Origin: Ferrovibrio terrae
GTDB taxonomy: Bacteria; Pseudomonadota; Alphaproteobacteria; Ferrovibrionales; Ferrovibrionaceae
Reading direction: 5' to 3'
Assembly: GCF_007197755.1 (NCBI RefSeq)
Contig: NZ_CP041636.1
Location: forward strand, 4,128,001-4,192,000
Length of the DNA: 64,000 bases
Every line of letters starts with the position of its first letter. Positions within the stretch are counted from its first letter, which is position 1. Shown in pieces: positions 25,766 through 34,845 of the stretch. The translations under genes and the position numbers were made by a program. The notes beneath the pieces are model-generated. The model was given only the letters and a program-made list of their open reading frames with translations, was not told the DNA's origin and made no database searches.

Positions 25766-26598
25766 CAGGGCCGCAGCACGAGGCCTTCGCGGGCCACAAC
25801 GGAGCCCGGACGCGCCTTCTCGACGTCGGCGGCGACCTTGTCCATGAAGGCGTCGTCGTGTTCCGGATCATGGTGGAAGACCACGAAGGTCTTCACGCCG
25901 GCCGCATCGCAGAGTTTCGCACCGGCCTGCCAGGTGGAATGGCCCCAGCCTTTACGACAGGCATATTCCTCGTCGGTATACATCGAGTCATAGATCACGA
26001 TATCCGCGCCCTTGATGAGCTTGAGGATATTCTCGTCATGCCCTTCGGCCGGATGCTCGGTATCGGTCAGGTAGCAGATCGACTTGCCCTGGAATTCGAC
26101 GCGATAGCCGGTGGCGAGATCGGGATGACTCAGCGGCCCGGTGTGCACCTCGATGCCCGGATGCGGCTCCAGCACGGCGCCCTGGTCGAAATCATGGAAG
26201 CTGAGATTGGCCTGGAAGATTTCGAGTGGCACCGGAAACAGCGGCGAGCACATCATTTGCTTCAGCACGCCCTTGATACCGCCGTTATCGGTAACATGGC
26301 CGGCATGGATGCGGAATGTGTTGCGCGGATCGAAGGCCGGGCAGAAATGCGGCAAGCCGCAGACATGGTCGTAATGGGTGTGGGTGAAGAAAACGTCGGC
26401 ATCGACCGGCTGCTGCTGGTCAGCCAGCGCCACGCCGAGCGCGCGCACGCCGGTGCCGGTGTCGAAGATAAGCAGATGCGAGCCGCATCGTACCTCGATG
26501 GCCGAGGTGTTGCCGCCATAGCGCATCACTTCCGGCGAACCGACGGCAATGCTGCCGCGAACGCCCCAGAAGCGCACGTAAAAATCCTCAACCCCCAC
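25765..26598 (-). CDS. MBL-fold metallo-hydrolase
   Basis: 277 residues from the GTG at 26598, chosen because AAGGAGG (complement of 26604-26610) stands 5 nt before it and the product then begins directly with the family pattern VEDFYVRFWGVRGSI. The frame stays open to 26733, but that start has no ribosome site and would add a poorly conserved 45-residue lead. Metal ligands are complete: THTHYDHVCGLPHF (HxHxDH), the later His in GPLSHPDL, Asp in YLTDTEH and a C-terminal His pair (VVFHHDPEHDD). YGGNTSAIEV resembles phosphodiesterase-type members. Substrate unknown. Coupled to the downstream methyltransferase; divergent from the crotonase gene. Confidence 0.85.
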   Translation of the reverse strand: MGVEDFYVRFWGVRGSIAVGSPEVMRYGGNTSAIEVRCGSHLLIFDTGTGVRALGVALADQQQPVDADVFFTHTHYDHVCGLPHFCPAFDPRNTFRIHAGHVTDNGGIKGVLKQMMCSPLFPVPLEIFQANLSFHDFDQGAVLEPHPGIEVHTGPLSHPDLATGYRVEFQGKSICYLTDTEHPAEGHDENILKLIKGADIVIYDSMYTDEEYACRKGWGHSTWQAGAKLCDAAGVKTFVVFHHDPEHDDAFMDKVAADVEKARPGSVVAREGLVLRP

Positions 26599-26720
26599 CG
26601 TGGCCTCCTTTTTCCCGTCAGCGTCGAGGGATGGAGCACCTTGTATGCCGACTGATCCTTGCCGGCTGGCTAGGTCTGTGCGGAAATCTTTCATGAAATA
26701 GATTAAGGGCGGACAGTCGG

Positions 26721-27476
26721 ATGTCTCAAGCATTTCTTGCCGAAATCCAAGGTTCTTTGGCGGCCATCACATTTTGCCGGCCGGAAAAGCACAATGCCTT
26801 GGAAATCGGCGATCTGGAGGCCCTTGATTCCACCCTGATCGGCCTCGCGGGACGGTCCGATATCCGCACACTCGTCTTATCCGCGCAGGGCAAAAGCTTT
26901 TGCGCCGGTGTCGATTTCGGCGCCGTTGCCGGCCATGACTGGCGCGACAATCCGCTGGAGCGCGTCAGCGACCGGTTGGAGACTATGCCCTTCCCCACGC
27001 TCTGCGTCTTACAGGGCGGCGTCTATGGCGGCGGCACCGATCTGGCGCTGGCCTGCGATTTCCGCCTCGGAGCGCGCGGCATCCGCAGCTTCATTCCGCC
27101 AGCGAAACTGGGCATTCAATATCATCCGCATGGCCTGAAACGCGCTGTCACCAGGCTCGGACTCGGTCCGGCCAAACGCCTATTCCTCGCCACCGAAACC
27201 TTCGACGACGCGGAGATGCTGCGGACGGGCTTCCTCGACTGGCTGGTCGAGGCGGAGGCGCTGACCGAGCGTGCGCAGGCGCTGGCGGCAACGCTCAGCG
27301 CCCTGGCGCCGCAGGCGGTGCGCGGCATGAAGCAGAGCCTGAACGAGATTGCAGACAGTCTGTTCGACGAGCGCGCCGCCCGTGATCGTGCCGCGGCCAG
27401 TTTCCGCACCGAGGATTTTCTGGAAGGCCGCGCGGCGATGACGGAAAAACGGCCGCCGCAGTTCAAAGGAAACTGA
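26721..27476 (+). CDS. Enoyl-CoA hydratase/isomerase (crotonase) family protein
   Basis: 251 residues with the crotonase fold throughout: AAITFCRPEKHNALEIGDLE, VLSAQGKSFCAGVDFG (oxyanion hole), VYGGGTDLALACDFRLGA and RLGLGPAKRLFLATETFDDA. The two Glu residues that hydratases use are not kept: the GGGxELA position reads GGGTDLA (Asp) and the pPE position reads IPPAKLG (Ala). Isomerases, dehalogenases and decarboxylases in this superfamily use other residues, so the reaction cannot be assumed to be enoyl-CoA hydration. It probably still binds a CoA thioester. Monocistronic, divergent from the MBL hydrolase and convergent with the response regulator. Confidence 0.85.
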   Translation: MSQAFLAEIQGSLAAITFCRPEKHNALEIGDLEALDSTLIGLAGRSDIRTLVLSAQGKSFCAGVDFGAVAGHDWRDNPLERVSDRLETMPFPTLCVLQGGVYGGGTDLALACDFRLGARGIRSFIPPAKLGIQYHPHGLKRAVTRLGLGPAKRLFLATETFDDAEMLRTGFLDWLVEAEALTERAQALAATLSALAPQAVRGMKQSLNEIADSLFDERAARDRAAASFRTEDFLEGRAAMTEKRPPQFKGN

Positions 27477-27522
27477 TTGGCGGCCCTTAGTTACCCTGTC
27501 GATATCAGCTATATCGTCGTAA

Positions 27523-28206
27523 TCAGGGCTGCAGGCGGTAGCCACCCGGATCGGTGATCAGCAGCCGGGCAGCGCCGGGATCGCGCTCGATCTTCTGGCG
27601 CAAGCGATAGATATGCGTCTCCAGCGTATGGGTGGAAACGCCGGCATTGTAGCCCCACACCTCCGCCAGCAGGGTTTCGCGCGGCACCGGCTTGGTACCG
27701 GCGCGCAGCAGGTATTTCAGGATCGCGGTTTCCTTTTCGGTCAGCCGCACCTTCTTGCCCGCCTTCTCGTTGTCGAGCAGCACCTTGTTGGCCGGCCGGA
27801 AACTGTAGGGCCCGATGGTGAAGACGGCATCCTCGCTCTGCTCGAACTGACGCAGCTGGGCACGGATGCGCGCCATCAGCACGCCAAGCTTGAACGGCTT
27901 GGTGACATAGTCGTTGGCGCCGGCTTCCAGCCCCATGATGGTGTCGGCTTCGCCATCGGCGGCCGTCAGCATGATCACCGGGGCGCGCAGGCCCTGATTG
28001 CGCAATTCACGGCAGAGATCCCGGCCATCCATGTCAGGCAGGCCGACATCGAGCAGCACCAGATCGAAATGCTCGCCCGGCGCCGCCTGCAACGCCGCGG
28101 CGGCATCATTGACGCAAAGGGTGGAGAATTCGCGTGTGGTTTCCAGCTGTTCGGCCAGCAGCCCCTGCAGGGTCTTGTCGTCGTCAACCAGAAGAACGCG
28201 CTTCAT
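27523..28206 (-). CDS. OmpR-type response regulator (orphan)
   Basis: About 227 residues; three successive ATGs (28212, 28209, 28206) follow an AAGGGGG site and the third gives MKRVLLVDDDK. The receiver domain has the acidic pair VDDDK, the phospho-acceptor Asp in LVLLDVGLPDMDG, Thr/Ala in MLTAADG and the Lys in YVTKPFKLG. The C-terminal winged helix (about 135-227) carries LTEKETAILKYLLRAG and STHTLETHIYRLRQKI. It is therefore a DNA-binding regulator able to take phosphate. No histidine kinase is beside it. Its start overlaps the hydrolase stop and it is the last gene of the carA-carB-greA run, so its basal level may follow that operon. Confidence 0.92.
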   Translation of the reverse strand: MKRVLLVDDDKTLQGLLAEQLETTREFSTLCVNDAAAALQAAPGEHFDLVLLDVGLPDMDGRDLCRELRNQGLRAPVIMLTAADGEADTIMGLEAGANDYVTKPFKLGVLMARIRAQLRQFEQSEDAVFTIGPYSFRPANKVLLDNEKAGKKVRLTEKETAILKYLLRAGTKPVPRETLLAEVWGYNAGVSTHTLETHIYRLRQKIERDPGAARLLITDPGGYRLQP

Positions 28207-28208
28207 CA

Positions 28209-29069
28209 TCATCCCCCTTGGCGCAGCATATCGGTCATCACGGTTTGCAGGACCGCGCCAGACTGCGCCATCTGGTCAACAATATCGAAATGATGCCGCT
28301 CCGGTACCGTGATGGCGGTCACGTGTCCGCCATGCGATGCCCATTTGGTCACGAAATCGTGTTGCTGCTGCAGGAAAGCCGGCGTCTCGGCGCCGCCCAC
28401 CGCGCAGACCAGCGGCGGCAGACCTGCGGTGCTGGCAGGCAGCAGCGCGATCGGCGAGTTGCGCGCCGCCTCGGCCTCATCCATGCCCAGCTTGTCGTTG
28501 AGATAGCATTGCCGGATCGGCTGCAGGTCATAGAGGCCCGAGATCGACAGCGCGCCCTTGATCAGGTCGGCCGGAGCAGCAGCATCCAGCGCCGGCCAAT
28601 CGGTCAGCAGCGCCATGACCGACAGATGACCGCCCGCCGAATGCCCGCTGACATAGATGCGGTCGCGGTCGAAGCCATAGTCGGCGGCGTGCTGCCACAG
28701 CCACAGGATGCCGCGGCGGATCGAGGCCACGATCTGGTCCATGCGGGCATCGGGCCCGATCGGATAGTTCAGCAGCGCCACATTGGCCAGGCCGTCGCAG
28801 ACAAAGCCATTGGCGATCTGCGACGCCTCGCCCTTGCTCATCGCCTGCCAGTAGCCGCCATGGATGAAAACCAGCAGCGGCCGGCCCGGTGCGGCCAATG
28901 CAAAGAGATCGAGGATCTCGCGCGGATGCGGGCCATAGGCCAGGTCGGCATGATGCGGCAACTCGGCGCGCGCGCGCGCGCTTTCAGTCGCCCAGCGCGC
29001 GATATCCTGCGGATGCGTCGGAACGGCAGCGCGGTTGTTATAGAGCTTGTCGAGAGTCGCGCGATCCAT
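28209..29069 (-). CDS. Alpha/beta hydrolase, kynurenine-formamidase/esterase-like
   Basis: 286 residues from the ATG at 29069, where GAGGGAG stands 4 nt upstream; the frame reaches 29084. The oxyanion motif is FIHGGYWQAMSKGE, the nucleophile elbow is VSGHSAGGHLSVMAL, and the C-terminal His is in ERHHFDIVDQ; an Asp in this region would complete the triad. HGGYW followed by GHSAGGH is shared by arylformamidase-like and hormone-sensitive-lipase-like esterases. Substrate not identifiable. It sits between greA (23 nt upstream) and the response regulator (overlapping). Confidence 0.85.
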   Translation of the reverse strand: MDRATLDKLYNNRAAVPTHPQDIARWATESARARAELPHHADLAYGPHPREILDLFALAAPGRPLLVFIHGGYWQAMSKGEASQIANGFVCDGLANVALLNYPIGPDARMDQIVASIRRGILWLWQHAADYGFDRDRIYVSGHSAGGHLSVMALLTDWPALDAAAPADLIKGALSISGLYDLQPIRQCYLNDKLGMDEAEAARNSPIALLPASTAGLPPLVCAVGGAETPAFLQQQHDFVTKWASHGGHVTAITVPERHHFDIVDQMAQSGAVLQTVMTDMLRQGG

Positions 29070-29092
29070 CGGACTCCCTCGCAACAGATGCC

Positions 29093-29566
29093 TTACTTGA
29101 AGGCGACCGAGACGATCTCGTAGCCTTTGGAGCCGCCTGGCGTGGAGACTTCGACATTTTCCCCGGCCGACTTGCCGACCAGCGCCCGCGCGAGCGGCGC
29201 AGTGATCGACAGCAGGCCGGCCTTGATGTCGGCCTCGTCCGCGCCAACGATCTGGTAGGTGCTCTCTTCGTCGGTGTCCTCGTCAGCCAGCACAACGGTG
29301 GCGCCGAACTTCACCTTGTCTCCCGACAGCTTGGAAACATCGATCACTTCGGCGCGGCTGAGCTTGTCCTCAACCTCAAGGATGCGCGTCTCGATCCAGC
29401 CCTGGCGTTCCTTGGCGGCGTGATATTCGGCATTCTCGGACAGGTCGCCGTGCTCGCGTGCTTCCGAGATCGCACGGATCACCGACGGTCGTTCGACCGA
29501 CTTTAAATTCTTCAGCTCGGCCTCCAGACGCTGGTAGCCGGTCGCGGTCATCGGAATCTTCTGCAT
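29093..29566 (-). CDS. greA: Transcription elongation factor GreA
   Basis: 157 residues from the second of two adjacent ATGs; AGGAAGG is 5 nt from it, and the sequence then begins [18 protein letters not shown] as in known GreA. The N-terminal coiled coil (about 8-75) ends in the acidic tip [20 protein letters not shown], with the Asp/Glu pair that reaches into the RNA polymerase channel to stimulate cleavage of stalled transcripts. The C-terminal FKBP-like domain has [19 protein letters not shown]. It follows carB by 18 nt on the same strand, an arrangement common in proteobacteria. Confidence 0.97.
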   Translation of the reverse strand: MQKIPMTATGYQRLEAELKNLKSVERPSVIRAISEAREHGDLSENAEYHAAKERQGWIETRILEVEDKLSRAEVIDVSKLSGDKVKFGATVVLADEDTDEESTYQIVGADEADIKAGLLSITAPLARALVGKSAGENVEVSTPGGSKGYEIVSVAFK

Positions 29567-29587
29567 CATCGCCTTCCTGTCAGACCG

Positions 29588-32500
29588 TTAAAAGTAAGCC
29601 TGCAGGGGGGTGACCGCAAGGCTCCCTGCCCGCAGCGCCTCGATCGCCCGCACGGCCGCCCTGGCACCTGCCATGGTGGTGAAGTACGGGATTTTATTCA
29701 TCAAAGCGGTGCGACGAAGGTCGAAACTGTCGCGGATCGATGCAGAACCTTCCGAGGTATTGAACACCAGCTGGATATCGCCGTTCTTCATGGCATCGAC
29801 GATATGAGGCCGGCCTTCCATCACCTTGTTCACACGCCTGACGGCGATGCCGTGCTCCTCGAAAAAGCGCGCGGTGCCCGTCGTGGCGACGATCTCGAAG
29901 CCCATGGCCACCAGCCGGCGGGCTGAATCCACCAGTCCCGGCTTGTCGCCGTCGCGGACCGAGATGAAGACGCTGCCCGTGGCCGGCAGTATCGTGCCGG
30001 CGGCGAGCTGCGCTTTGGCAAAGGCGGTGCCAAAATCGTGGTCGATACCCATCACCTCGCCGGTCGACTTCATCTCGGGGCCGAGGATGATGTCGACGCC
30101 GGGGAAGCGGGCAAACGGGAAGACCGCTTCCTTGACGGCGATATGGTCGACTTCGTTTTCATGCAGGTTGAAGCTGGCGAGTTTCTCGCCGGCCATCACG
30201 CGCGAGGCGATCTTGGCCAGCGGCTGGCCGATCGCCTTGGCAACGAAAGGCACCGTGCGCGAGGCGCGCGGATTGACCTCAAGGATATAGACCACGCCAT
30301 CCTTGACCGCATATTGCACGTTCATCAGGCCGACAACCTTCAGGGCACGCGCCAGCGCCTCGGTCTGCTGCTTGATGTCGGCGATGATTTCCGGCGCCAG
30401 GCTGTAGGGCGGCAAGGTGCAGGCGCTGTCGCCCGAGTGAATGCCGGCCTCTTCGATATGCTCCATCACGCCGGCGACGAACTGCGTCTCGGCATCGGCC
30501 AGGCAGTCAACATCGACTTCGATGGCATCCGACAGGTAGCTGTCGATCAGCACCGGCGACGAGCCCGAAACCTTCACGGCTTCGGTCATGTAGCGTTCCA
30601 GCTGCGCATTGCTGCGCACGATTTCCATGGCGCGGCCGCCCAGCACATAGGACGGCCGGATCACGACCGGATAGCCGATACGGGCCACCACCTTGCGCGC
30701 CTCGTCTTCCGACCGCGCGATGCCGTTTTCCGGCTGCTTCAGCTTGAGCTGCTGCAGCAACTGCTGGAACCGCTCGCGATCTTCGGCCAGGTCGATGGCA
30801 TCCGGCGAGGTGCCGAGGATCGGCACCCTGGCGGCCTCGAGGCCGGCGGCGAGCTTCAGCGGTGTCTGGCCGCCGAACTGCACGATCACACCGAGCAGCG
30901 TGCCCTTCGACATTTCGACGCGCACGATTTCCAGCACGTCTTCCACGGTCAGCGGCTCGAAATACAGGCGATCCGAAGTGTCGTAATCGGTCGATACCGT
31001 CTCCGGATTGCAGTTGACCATGATGGTCTCGAAGCCGGCTTCCTTCAGCGCATAGGCCGCATGGACGCAGCAATAGTCGAATTCGATGCCTTGGCCGATC
31101 CGGTTCGGGCCGCCGCCGAGGATCATCACCTTGGTGCGGTCCTGCGGCTGGGCCTCGCATTCGGCTTCGGGGCCGAATTCATAGGTCGAATAGAAATACG
31201 GCGTGGTGCTGTCGAATTCGGCGGCGCAGGTATCGACGCGCTTGAACACCGGCACGACGCCGAGCTTGCGGCGCGCCGCCGACACGTCGGCTTCCGTGGC
31301 CCTGGTCAGTTCGGCCAGACGCGCATCCGAGAAGCCCATGCGCTTCAGCGCCTGCAGCTTGTCGGCATCCTTGGGCAGGCCGTCCTTGCGGACCTGCTCC
31401 TCGGTCTGCACGATTTCCTCGATCTGCTCGAGGAACCAGGGATCGTATTTGCAGGCGGCATGGATTTCCGCGCTGGTAAGGCCATGGCGGAAAGCCTGCG
31501 CGATCACCAGCAGGCGGTCCGGCGTCGGCCGCGCCAGCGCGGCAACGATGGCTTCCTTGCCGTCCGAATCCTCGGCATTGGCGATCTGCACTTCATTGAA
31601 ACCGTTCAGGCCGGTTTCCATCGAGCGCAGCACCTTCTGGATGCTCTCCTGGAAGCTGCGGCCCATCGACATCGCCTCGCCGACCGACTTCATCGAGGTG
31701 TTCAGCAGGCGGTCGGTGCCGGGGAACTTCTCGAAGGTGAAGCGCGGCATCTTGGTGACGATATAGTCGATGGTCGGCTCGAACGACGCCGGCGTCACGC
31801 CGGTGATGTCGTTCATCAGCTCGTCGAGCGTGTAGCCGATCGCCAGCTTGGCGGCGACCTTGGCGATCGGGAAGCCGGTGGCCTTGGAGGCCAGCGCCGA
31901 CGACCGCGACACGCGCGGATTCATCTCGATCACCACCATGCGGCCATCGGACGGATCGACGGCGAACTGCACGTTCGAACCGCCGGTCTCGACACCGATC
32001 TCGCGCAGCACCGCCATCGAGGCGTCGCGCATGATCTGGTATTCCTTGTCGGTCAGCGTCAGCGCCGGCGCGACGGTCACGCTGTCGCCGGTATGCACGC
32101 CCATCGGATCGATATTCTCGATCGAGCAGATGATGATGCAGTTGTCCTTGCGGTCGCGGACAACCTCCATCTCGTATTCTTTCCAGCCCAGCACCGATTC
32201 ATCAATCAGCACTTCGGTGGTGGGCGAGGCATCGAGGCCGCGGGTCACGATCTCGTCGAATTCCTCGCGCGTATAGGCAATGCCGCCGCCGGTGCCGGCC
32301 AGCGTGAACGAGGGCCGGATGACGGCGGGCAGGCCGACGGTGGGGAGCAGCGCGCGCGCTTCGTCCAGCGTATGCGCGGTGCCCGAACGCGGCATGTCCA
32401 GCTTCAGGCGGTTCATCGCCTGGCGGAACTGCTCGCGGTCTTCCGCCATCTCGATGGCTTCGCGGGTGGCGCCGATCATCTTGACGCCAAATTTCTTCAG

Positions 32501-32821
32501 GACGCCCATCTCGTCCAGCTTCATCGCGGTGTTCAGCGCGGTCTGGCCGCCCATGGTGGGCAGCAGCGCGTCGGGGCGCTCCTTCTCGATCACCTTGGCG
32601 ACGATCTCGGGCGTGATCGGCTCGATGTAGGTCGCATCCGCCAGGCCCGGATCGGTCATGATCGTGGCCGGGTTGGAGTTGATCAGGATGACGCGGTAGC
32701 CCTCTTCCTTCAGCGCCTTGCAGGCCTGCGTGCCCGAATAGTCGAATTCGCAGGCCTGGCCGATCACGATAGGACCGGCGCCGATGATCAGAATGCTCTT
32801 GATGTCAGTACGTTTGGGCAT
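29588..32821 (-). CDS. carB: Carbamoyl-phosphate synthase large subunit
   Basis: 1077 residues, the normal length. Two homologous halves each start with an ATP-grasp unit: [20 protein letters not shown] near the N terminus and [20 protein letters not shown] in the second half (about residue 565). A C-terminal MGS-like domain ([20 protein letters not shown], about 955-975) carries the usual allosteric site for UMP/ornithine. With CarA it makes carbamoyl phosphate for arginine and pyrimidine synthesis. It starts 32 nt after the carA stop. No defects seen. Confidence 0.98.
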   Translation of the reverse strand: MPKRTDIKSILIIGAGPIVIGQACEFDYSGTQACKALKEEGYRVILINSNPATIMTDPGLADATYIEPITPEIVAKVIEKERPDALLPTMGGQTALNTAMKLDEMGVLKKFGVKMIGATREAIEMAEDREQFRQAMNRLKLDMPRSGTAHTLDEARALLPTVGLPAVIRPSFTLAGTGGGIAYTREEFDEIVTRGLDASPTTEVLIDESVLGWKEYEMEVVRDRKDNCIIICSIENIDPMGVHTGDSVTVAPALTLTDKEYQIMRDASMAVLREIGVETGGSNVQFAVDPSDGRMVVIEMNPRVSRSSALASKATGFPIAKVAAKLAIGYTLDELMNDITGVTPASFEPTIDYIVTKMPRFTFEKFPGTDRLLNTSMKSVGEAMSMGRSFQESIQKVLRSMETGLNGFNEVQIANAEDSDGKEAIVAALARPTPDRLLVIAQAFRHGLTSAEIHAACKYDPWFLEQIEEIVQTEEQVRKDGLPKDADKLQALKRMGFSDARLAELTRATEADVSAARRKLGVVPVFKRVDTCAAEFDSTTPYFYSTYEFGPEAECEAQPQDRTKVMILGGGPNRIGQGIEFDYCCVHAAYALKEAGFETIMVNCNPETVSTDYDTSDRLYFEPLTVEDVLEIVRVEMSKGTLLGVIVQFGGQTPLKLAAGLEAARVPILGTSPDAIDLAEDRERFQQLLQQLKLKQPENGIARSEDEARKVVARIGYPVVIRPSYVLGGRAMEIVRSNAQLERYMTEAVKVSGSSPVLIDSYLSDAIEVDVDCLADAETQFVAGVMEHIEEAGIHSGDSACTLPPYSLAPEIIADIKQQTEALARALKVVGLMNVQYAVKDGVVYILEVNPRASRTVPFVAKAIGQPLAKIASRVMAGEKLASFNLHENEVDHIAVKEAVFPFARFPGVDIILGPEMKSTGEVMGIDHDFGTAFAKAQLAAGTILPATGSVFISVRDGDKPGLVDSARRLVAMGFEIVATTGTARFFEEHGIAVRRVNKVMEGRPHIVDAMKNGDIQLVFNTSEGSASIRDSFDLRRTALMNKIPYFTTMAGARAAVRAIEALRAGSLAVTPLQAYF

Positions 32822-32853
32822 GGTTCACCTGGGAGCGAAGCGCAAGCAACGGA

Positions 32854-34029
32854 TCAACCGCGCTTCTGCTCCATCAATTCTGCAAAGCGTTTGAACAGAT
32901 AGTGGCTGTCCTGCGGGCCGGGCGAGGCCTCAGGATGGTGCTGCACCGAGAAGACCGGCTTGTCGGTCAGCTTGAGGCCTTCATTCGAGCCGTCGAACAG
33001 CGAGACATGCGTGCGCACCACATTCTTCGGCAGGCTTTCCTCGATCACGCAGAAACCGTGGTTCTGGCTGGTGATCTCGACCTTGCTGGTCTCGAGGTCC
33101 TTCACCGGATGATTGGCGCCGCGATGACCGCGCTCCATCTTGCCGGTCTTGCCGCCGAGCGCGAGCGCCAGCATCTGGTGGCCGAGGCAGATGCCGAAGA
33201 CCGGCCTGCCGCTGTCGACCAGCGCCTTGATCGTCGGCACGGCATATGCGCCGGTCGCGGCCGGATCGCCGGGACCGTTGGACAGGAACACGCCATCGGG
33301 ATTGTGGCGCATCACGTCGTCCGCCGTGGCATTGCCGGGCACGACGGTGACCTTCGCGCCGATATCGGCCAGGCAGCGCAGGATGTTGCGCTTGATGCCG
33401 TAGTCGATGGCGACGACGTGGAATTTCGGATTGGTCAGCTTGCCGTAGCCCTTGCCGAGCTGCCAGCGCGTCTCGTCCCAGGTGTAGGTCTGGCGGCAGG
33501 TCACCTCGGCGGCGAGGTCCATGCCTTCCAGGCCCGGCCAGGTCTTGGCCTTGGCATGCAGTGCCGCCAGATCGAACTTGCCGTCCCGGCGATGGGCGAT
33601 CACGCCGTTCGGCGCGCCCCTGTCGCGGATGCGCCGCGTCAGCGCGCGGGTGTCGATGCCCGATATGCCGATCAGGCCGCGCAGCTTCAGCCAGTCGTTG
33701 AGGTGGCTGTTGCTGCGGAAATTCGACGGGCTGGTGATCGGCGCGCGCAGGATCAGGCCGCGGGCGGCGATGCCCTGGGTCTCGATATCTTCCGCGTTGG
33801 TGCCGACATTGCCGATATGGGGGAAGGTGAAGGTGATGATCTGGCCGGCATAGGAGGGATCGGTGAGGATTTCCTGGTAGCCGGTCATCGAGGTGTTGAA
33901 GCAGACCTCGCCGACCGTGTCACCCTCGGCGCCCACGCCATGACCCCAGAACACGCTGCCATCGGCCAGCACCACCACGCCGGTGTAGCCCGGTCCGGGC
34001 GGTGCGGCGTATTCGGGGGTGTCGGCCAT
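32854..34029 (-). CDS. carA: Carbamoyl-phosphate synthase small subunit (glutamine amidotransferase)
   Basis: 391 residues. The N-terminal CarA domain begins GVVVLADGSVFWGHGVGAEG and contains TSMTGYQEILTDPSYAGQII. The class I glutaminase domain has the nucleophile in VFGICLGHQMLALALGG and the His/Glu pair in VQHHPEASPGPQDS, so it is complete. It releases ammonia from glutamine and passes it to CarB. The first 10 or so residues (MADTPEYAAP) look like a non-conserved lead. Transcribed from the promoter at 34181-34208 through the leader hairpin at 34088-34119. Confidence 0.98.
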   Translation of the reverse strand: MADTPEYAAPPGPGYTGVVVLADGSVFWGHGVGAEGDTVGEVCFNTSMTGYQEILTDPSYAGQIITFTFPHIGNVGTNAEDIETQGIAARGLILRAPITSPSNFRSNSHLNDWLKLRGLIGISGIDTRALTRRIRDRGAPNGVIAHRRDGKFDLAALHAKAKTWPGLEGMDLAAEVTCRQTYTWDETRWQLGKGYGKLTNPKFHVVAIDYGIKRNILRCLADIGAKVTVVPGNATADDVMRHNPDGVFLSNGPGDPAATGAYAVPTIKALVDSGRPVFGICLGHQMLALALGGKTGKMERGHRGANHPVKDLETSKVEITSQNHGFCVIEESLPKNVVRTHVSLFDGSNEGLKLTDKPVFSVQHHPEASPGPQDSHYLFKRFAELMEQKRG

Positions 34030-34087
34030 GGGGGAACTCCATCACGCAGGCGGAAACAGGTCGGCAGGCAGGCAGGCAGCAGGCCGC

Positions 34088-34119
34088 AAAAAACCACCGG
34101 AGGCGGGCGCATCCGGCGG
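34088..34119 (-). terminator. Terminator hairpin in the carAB leader (probable attenuator)
   Basis: On the minus strand CCGCCGGA pairs with TCCGGTGG (8 bp, one G-U), with a 10-nt loop, and is followed directly by six Ts (A run 34088-34093). It stands about 60 nt upstream of the carA ATG and about 55 nt downstream of the predicted transcription start. Such placement before an operon for arginine/pyrimidine precursors suggests premature termination control. No alternative antiterminator fold is obvious. Confidence 0.65.
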
Positions 34120-34180
34120 TACGACACAGCTATTCATCGATGATTGCGGCGGCGGCGAACGCCGCTTCAACCGAGGCCGG

Positions 34181-34208
34181 ACCATATCAAAACGCCCGCC
34201 CCAGTCAA
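34181..34208 (-). promoter_or_regulatory. Probable sigma-70 promoter of carA-carB-greA
   Basis: On the minus strand TTGACT (complement of 34203-34208) and TATGGT (complement of 34181-34186) are 16 nt apart. This is the best -35/-10 pair in the gap and gives a leader of roughly 145 nt before the carA ATG. Judged from motif and spacing alone. Confidence 0.55.
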
Positions 34209-34256
34209 CCCCGGCACAAAGGTTAAAAGCTCAATTAAATCAATAATTTATTCCTT

Positions 34257-34285
34257 TTGCACCTGCGAGGCGTCTGGGCTATGCT
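34257..34285 (+). promoter_or_regulatory. Probable promoter of yqeY-dnaG
   Basis: TTGCAC (34257-34262) and TATGCT (34280-34285) are separated by exactly 17 nt, next to an AT-rich upstream strip that could act as an UP element. Transcription would begin near 34292, about 45 nt before the yqeY start. Confidence 0.5.
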
Positions 34286-34335
34286 GCGCCCCTTTCAAAA
34301 ACGACTCCGATTCCGTTACCGCTGGGGGACATGCG

Positions 34336-34794
34336 ATGCTGCGCGAGACGCTCAATCAGGCGCTCAAGGATGCCATGAAGGCCAAGGATGCGCGCCGTCT
34401 GGCGACGCTGCGGCTGATCCTGGCTGCCCTGAAAGACCGCGACATTGCCGCGCGGACCTCGGGCGACGACCGCACCGGCATCCCCGACGAGGCCATCCTG
34501 GGCCTGCTGCAAACCATGGTGAAGCAGCGCCGCGAGTCGATCACGCTCTACGAACAGGGCAACCGCCCGGAGCTGGCGGCCCAGGAAAAGGAAGAAATCG
34601 CGGTGATTGAGAGCTATCTGCCCAAGCAGATGTCGGAGGCCGAGATCGAGGCCGCCGCCAGGGCCGCCATCGCCGAGGTGGGCGCCCAGGGCATCAAGGA
34701 CATGGGCAAGGCCATGGCGATCCTCAAGGCCAAGTATACCGGCCAGATGGACTCCGCCAAGACGGCCGCTATCCTGAAGGGCCTGCTGAGCTGA
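34336..34794 (+). CDS. GatB/YqeY domain-containing protein
   Basis: 152 residues from the ATG at 34336, preceded by GGGGGA; the frame is open to 34144 but the earlier part contains the promoter and is not coding. The protein is the helical YqeY unit: MLRETLNQALKDAMKAKDAR, LLQTMVKQRRESITLYEQGN, EEIAVIESYLPKQMSEAEIE and MGKAMAILKAKYTGQMD. The same fold forms the tail of GatB, where it contacts tRNA; the free protein's role is not settled. Its position just before dnaG-rpoD is conserved in alphaproteobacteria. Confidence 0.92.
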   Translation: MLRETLNQALKDAMKAKDARRLATLRLILAALKDRDIAARTSGDDRTGIPDEAILGLLQTMVKQRRESITLYEQGNRPELAAQEKEEIAVIESYLPKQMSEAEIEAAARAAIAEVGAQGIKDMGKAMAILKAKYTGQMDSAKTAAILKGLLS

Positions 34795-34845
34795 GGACGG
34801 CCGAGTCGGCCCGAGTCGTCAGCTTTTCCGGGGTCAGGGAGTCCG

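Larger units (their letters stand above)
34030..34335. other. Divergent control region between carA and yqeY
   Basis: This 306-bp gap contains no supported gene. It holds the two opposed promoters, the carAB leader terminator and a short GGCA tetranucleotide run (about 34063-34079). The AT-rich strip 34220-34256 separates the promoters. A 31-codon reading frame on the minus strand (ATG at 34137) passes through the leader hairpin but has no ribosome site and no run of Arg codons, so it is not called as a gene. Confidence 0.6.

Noticed and set aside
26599-26733. N-terminal extension of the MBL hydrolase
   Set aside because: No ribosome site precedes 26733 or 26694, whereas the GTG at 26598 has AAGGAGG at 5 nt and begins the conserved domain.
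34063-34079. GGCA tetranucleotide run as a phase-variable repeat
   Set aside because: Only about four units, outside any reading frame of a gene, and too short to be a likely slippage site.
34045-34137. A 31-codon leader peptide before carA
   Set aside because: The frame exists on the minus strand, but it lacks a ribosome site and has no cluster of Arg or other regulatory codons, so ribosome-dependent attenuation cannot be supported.
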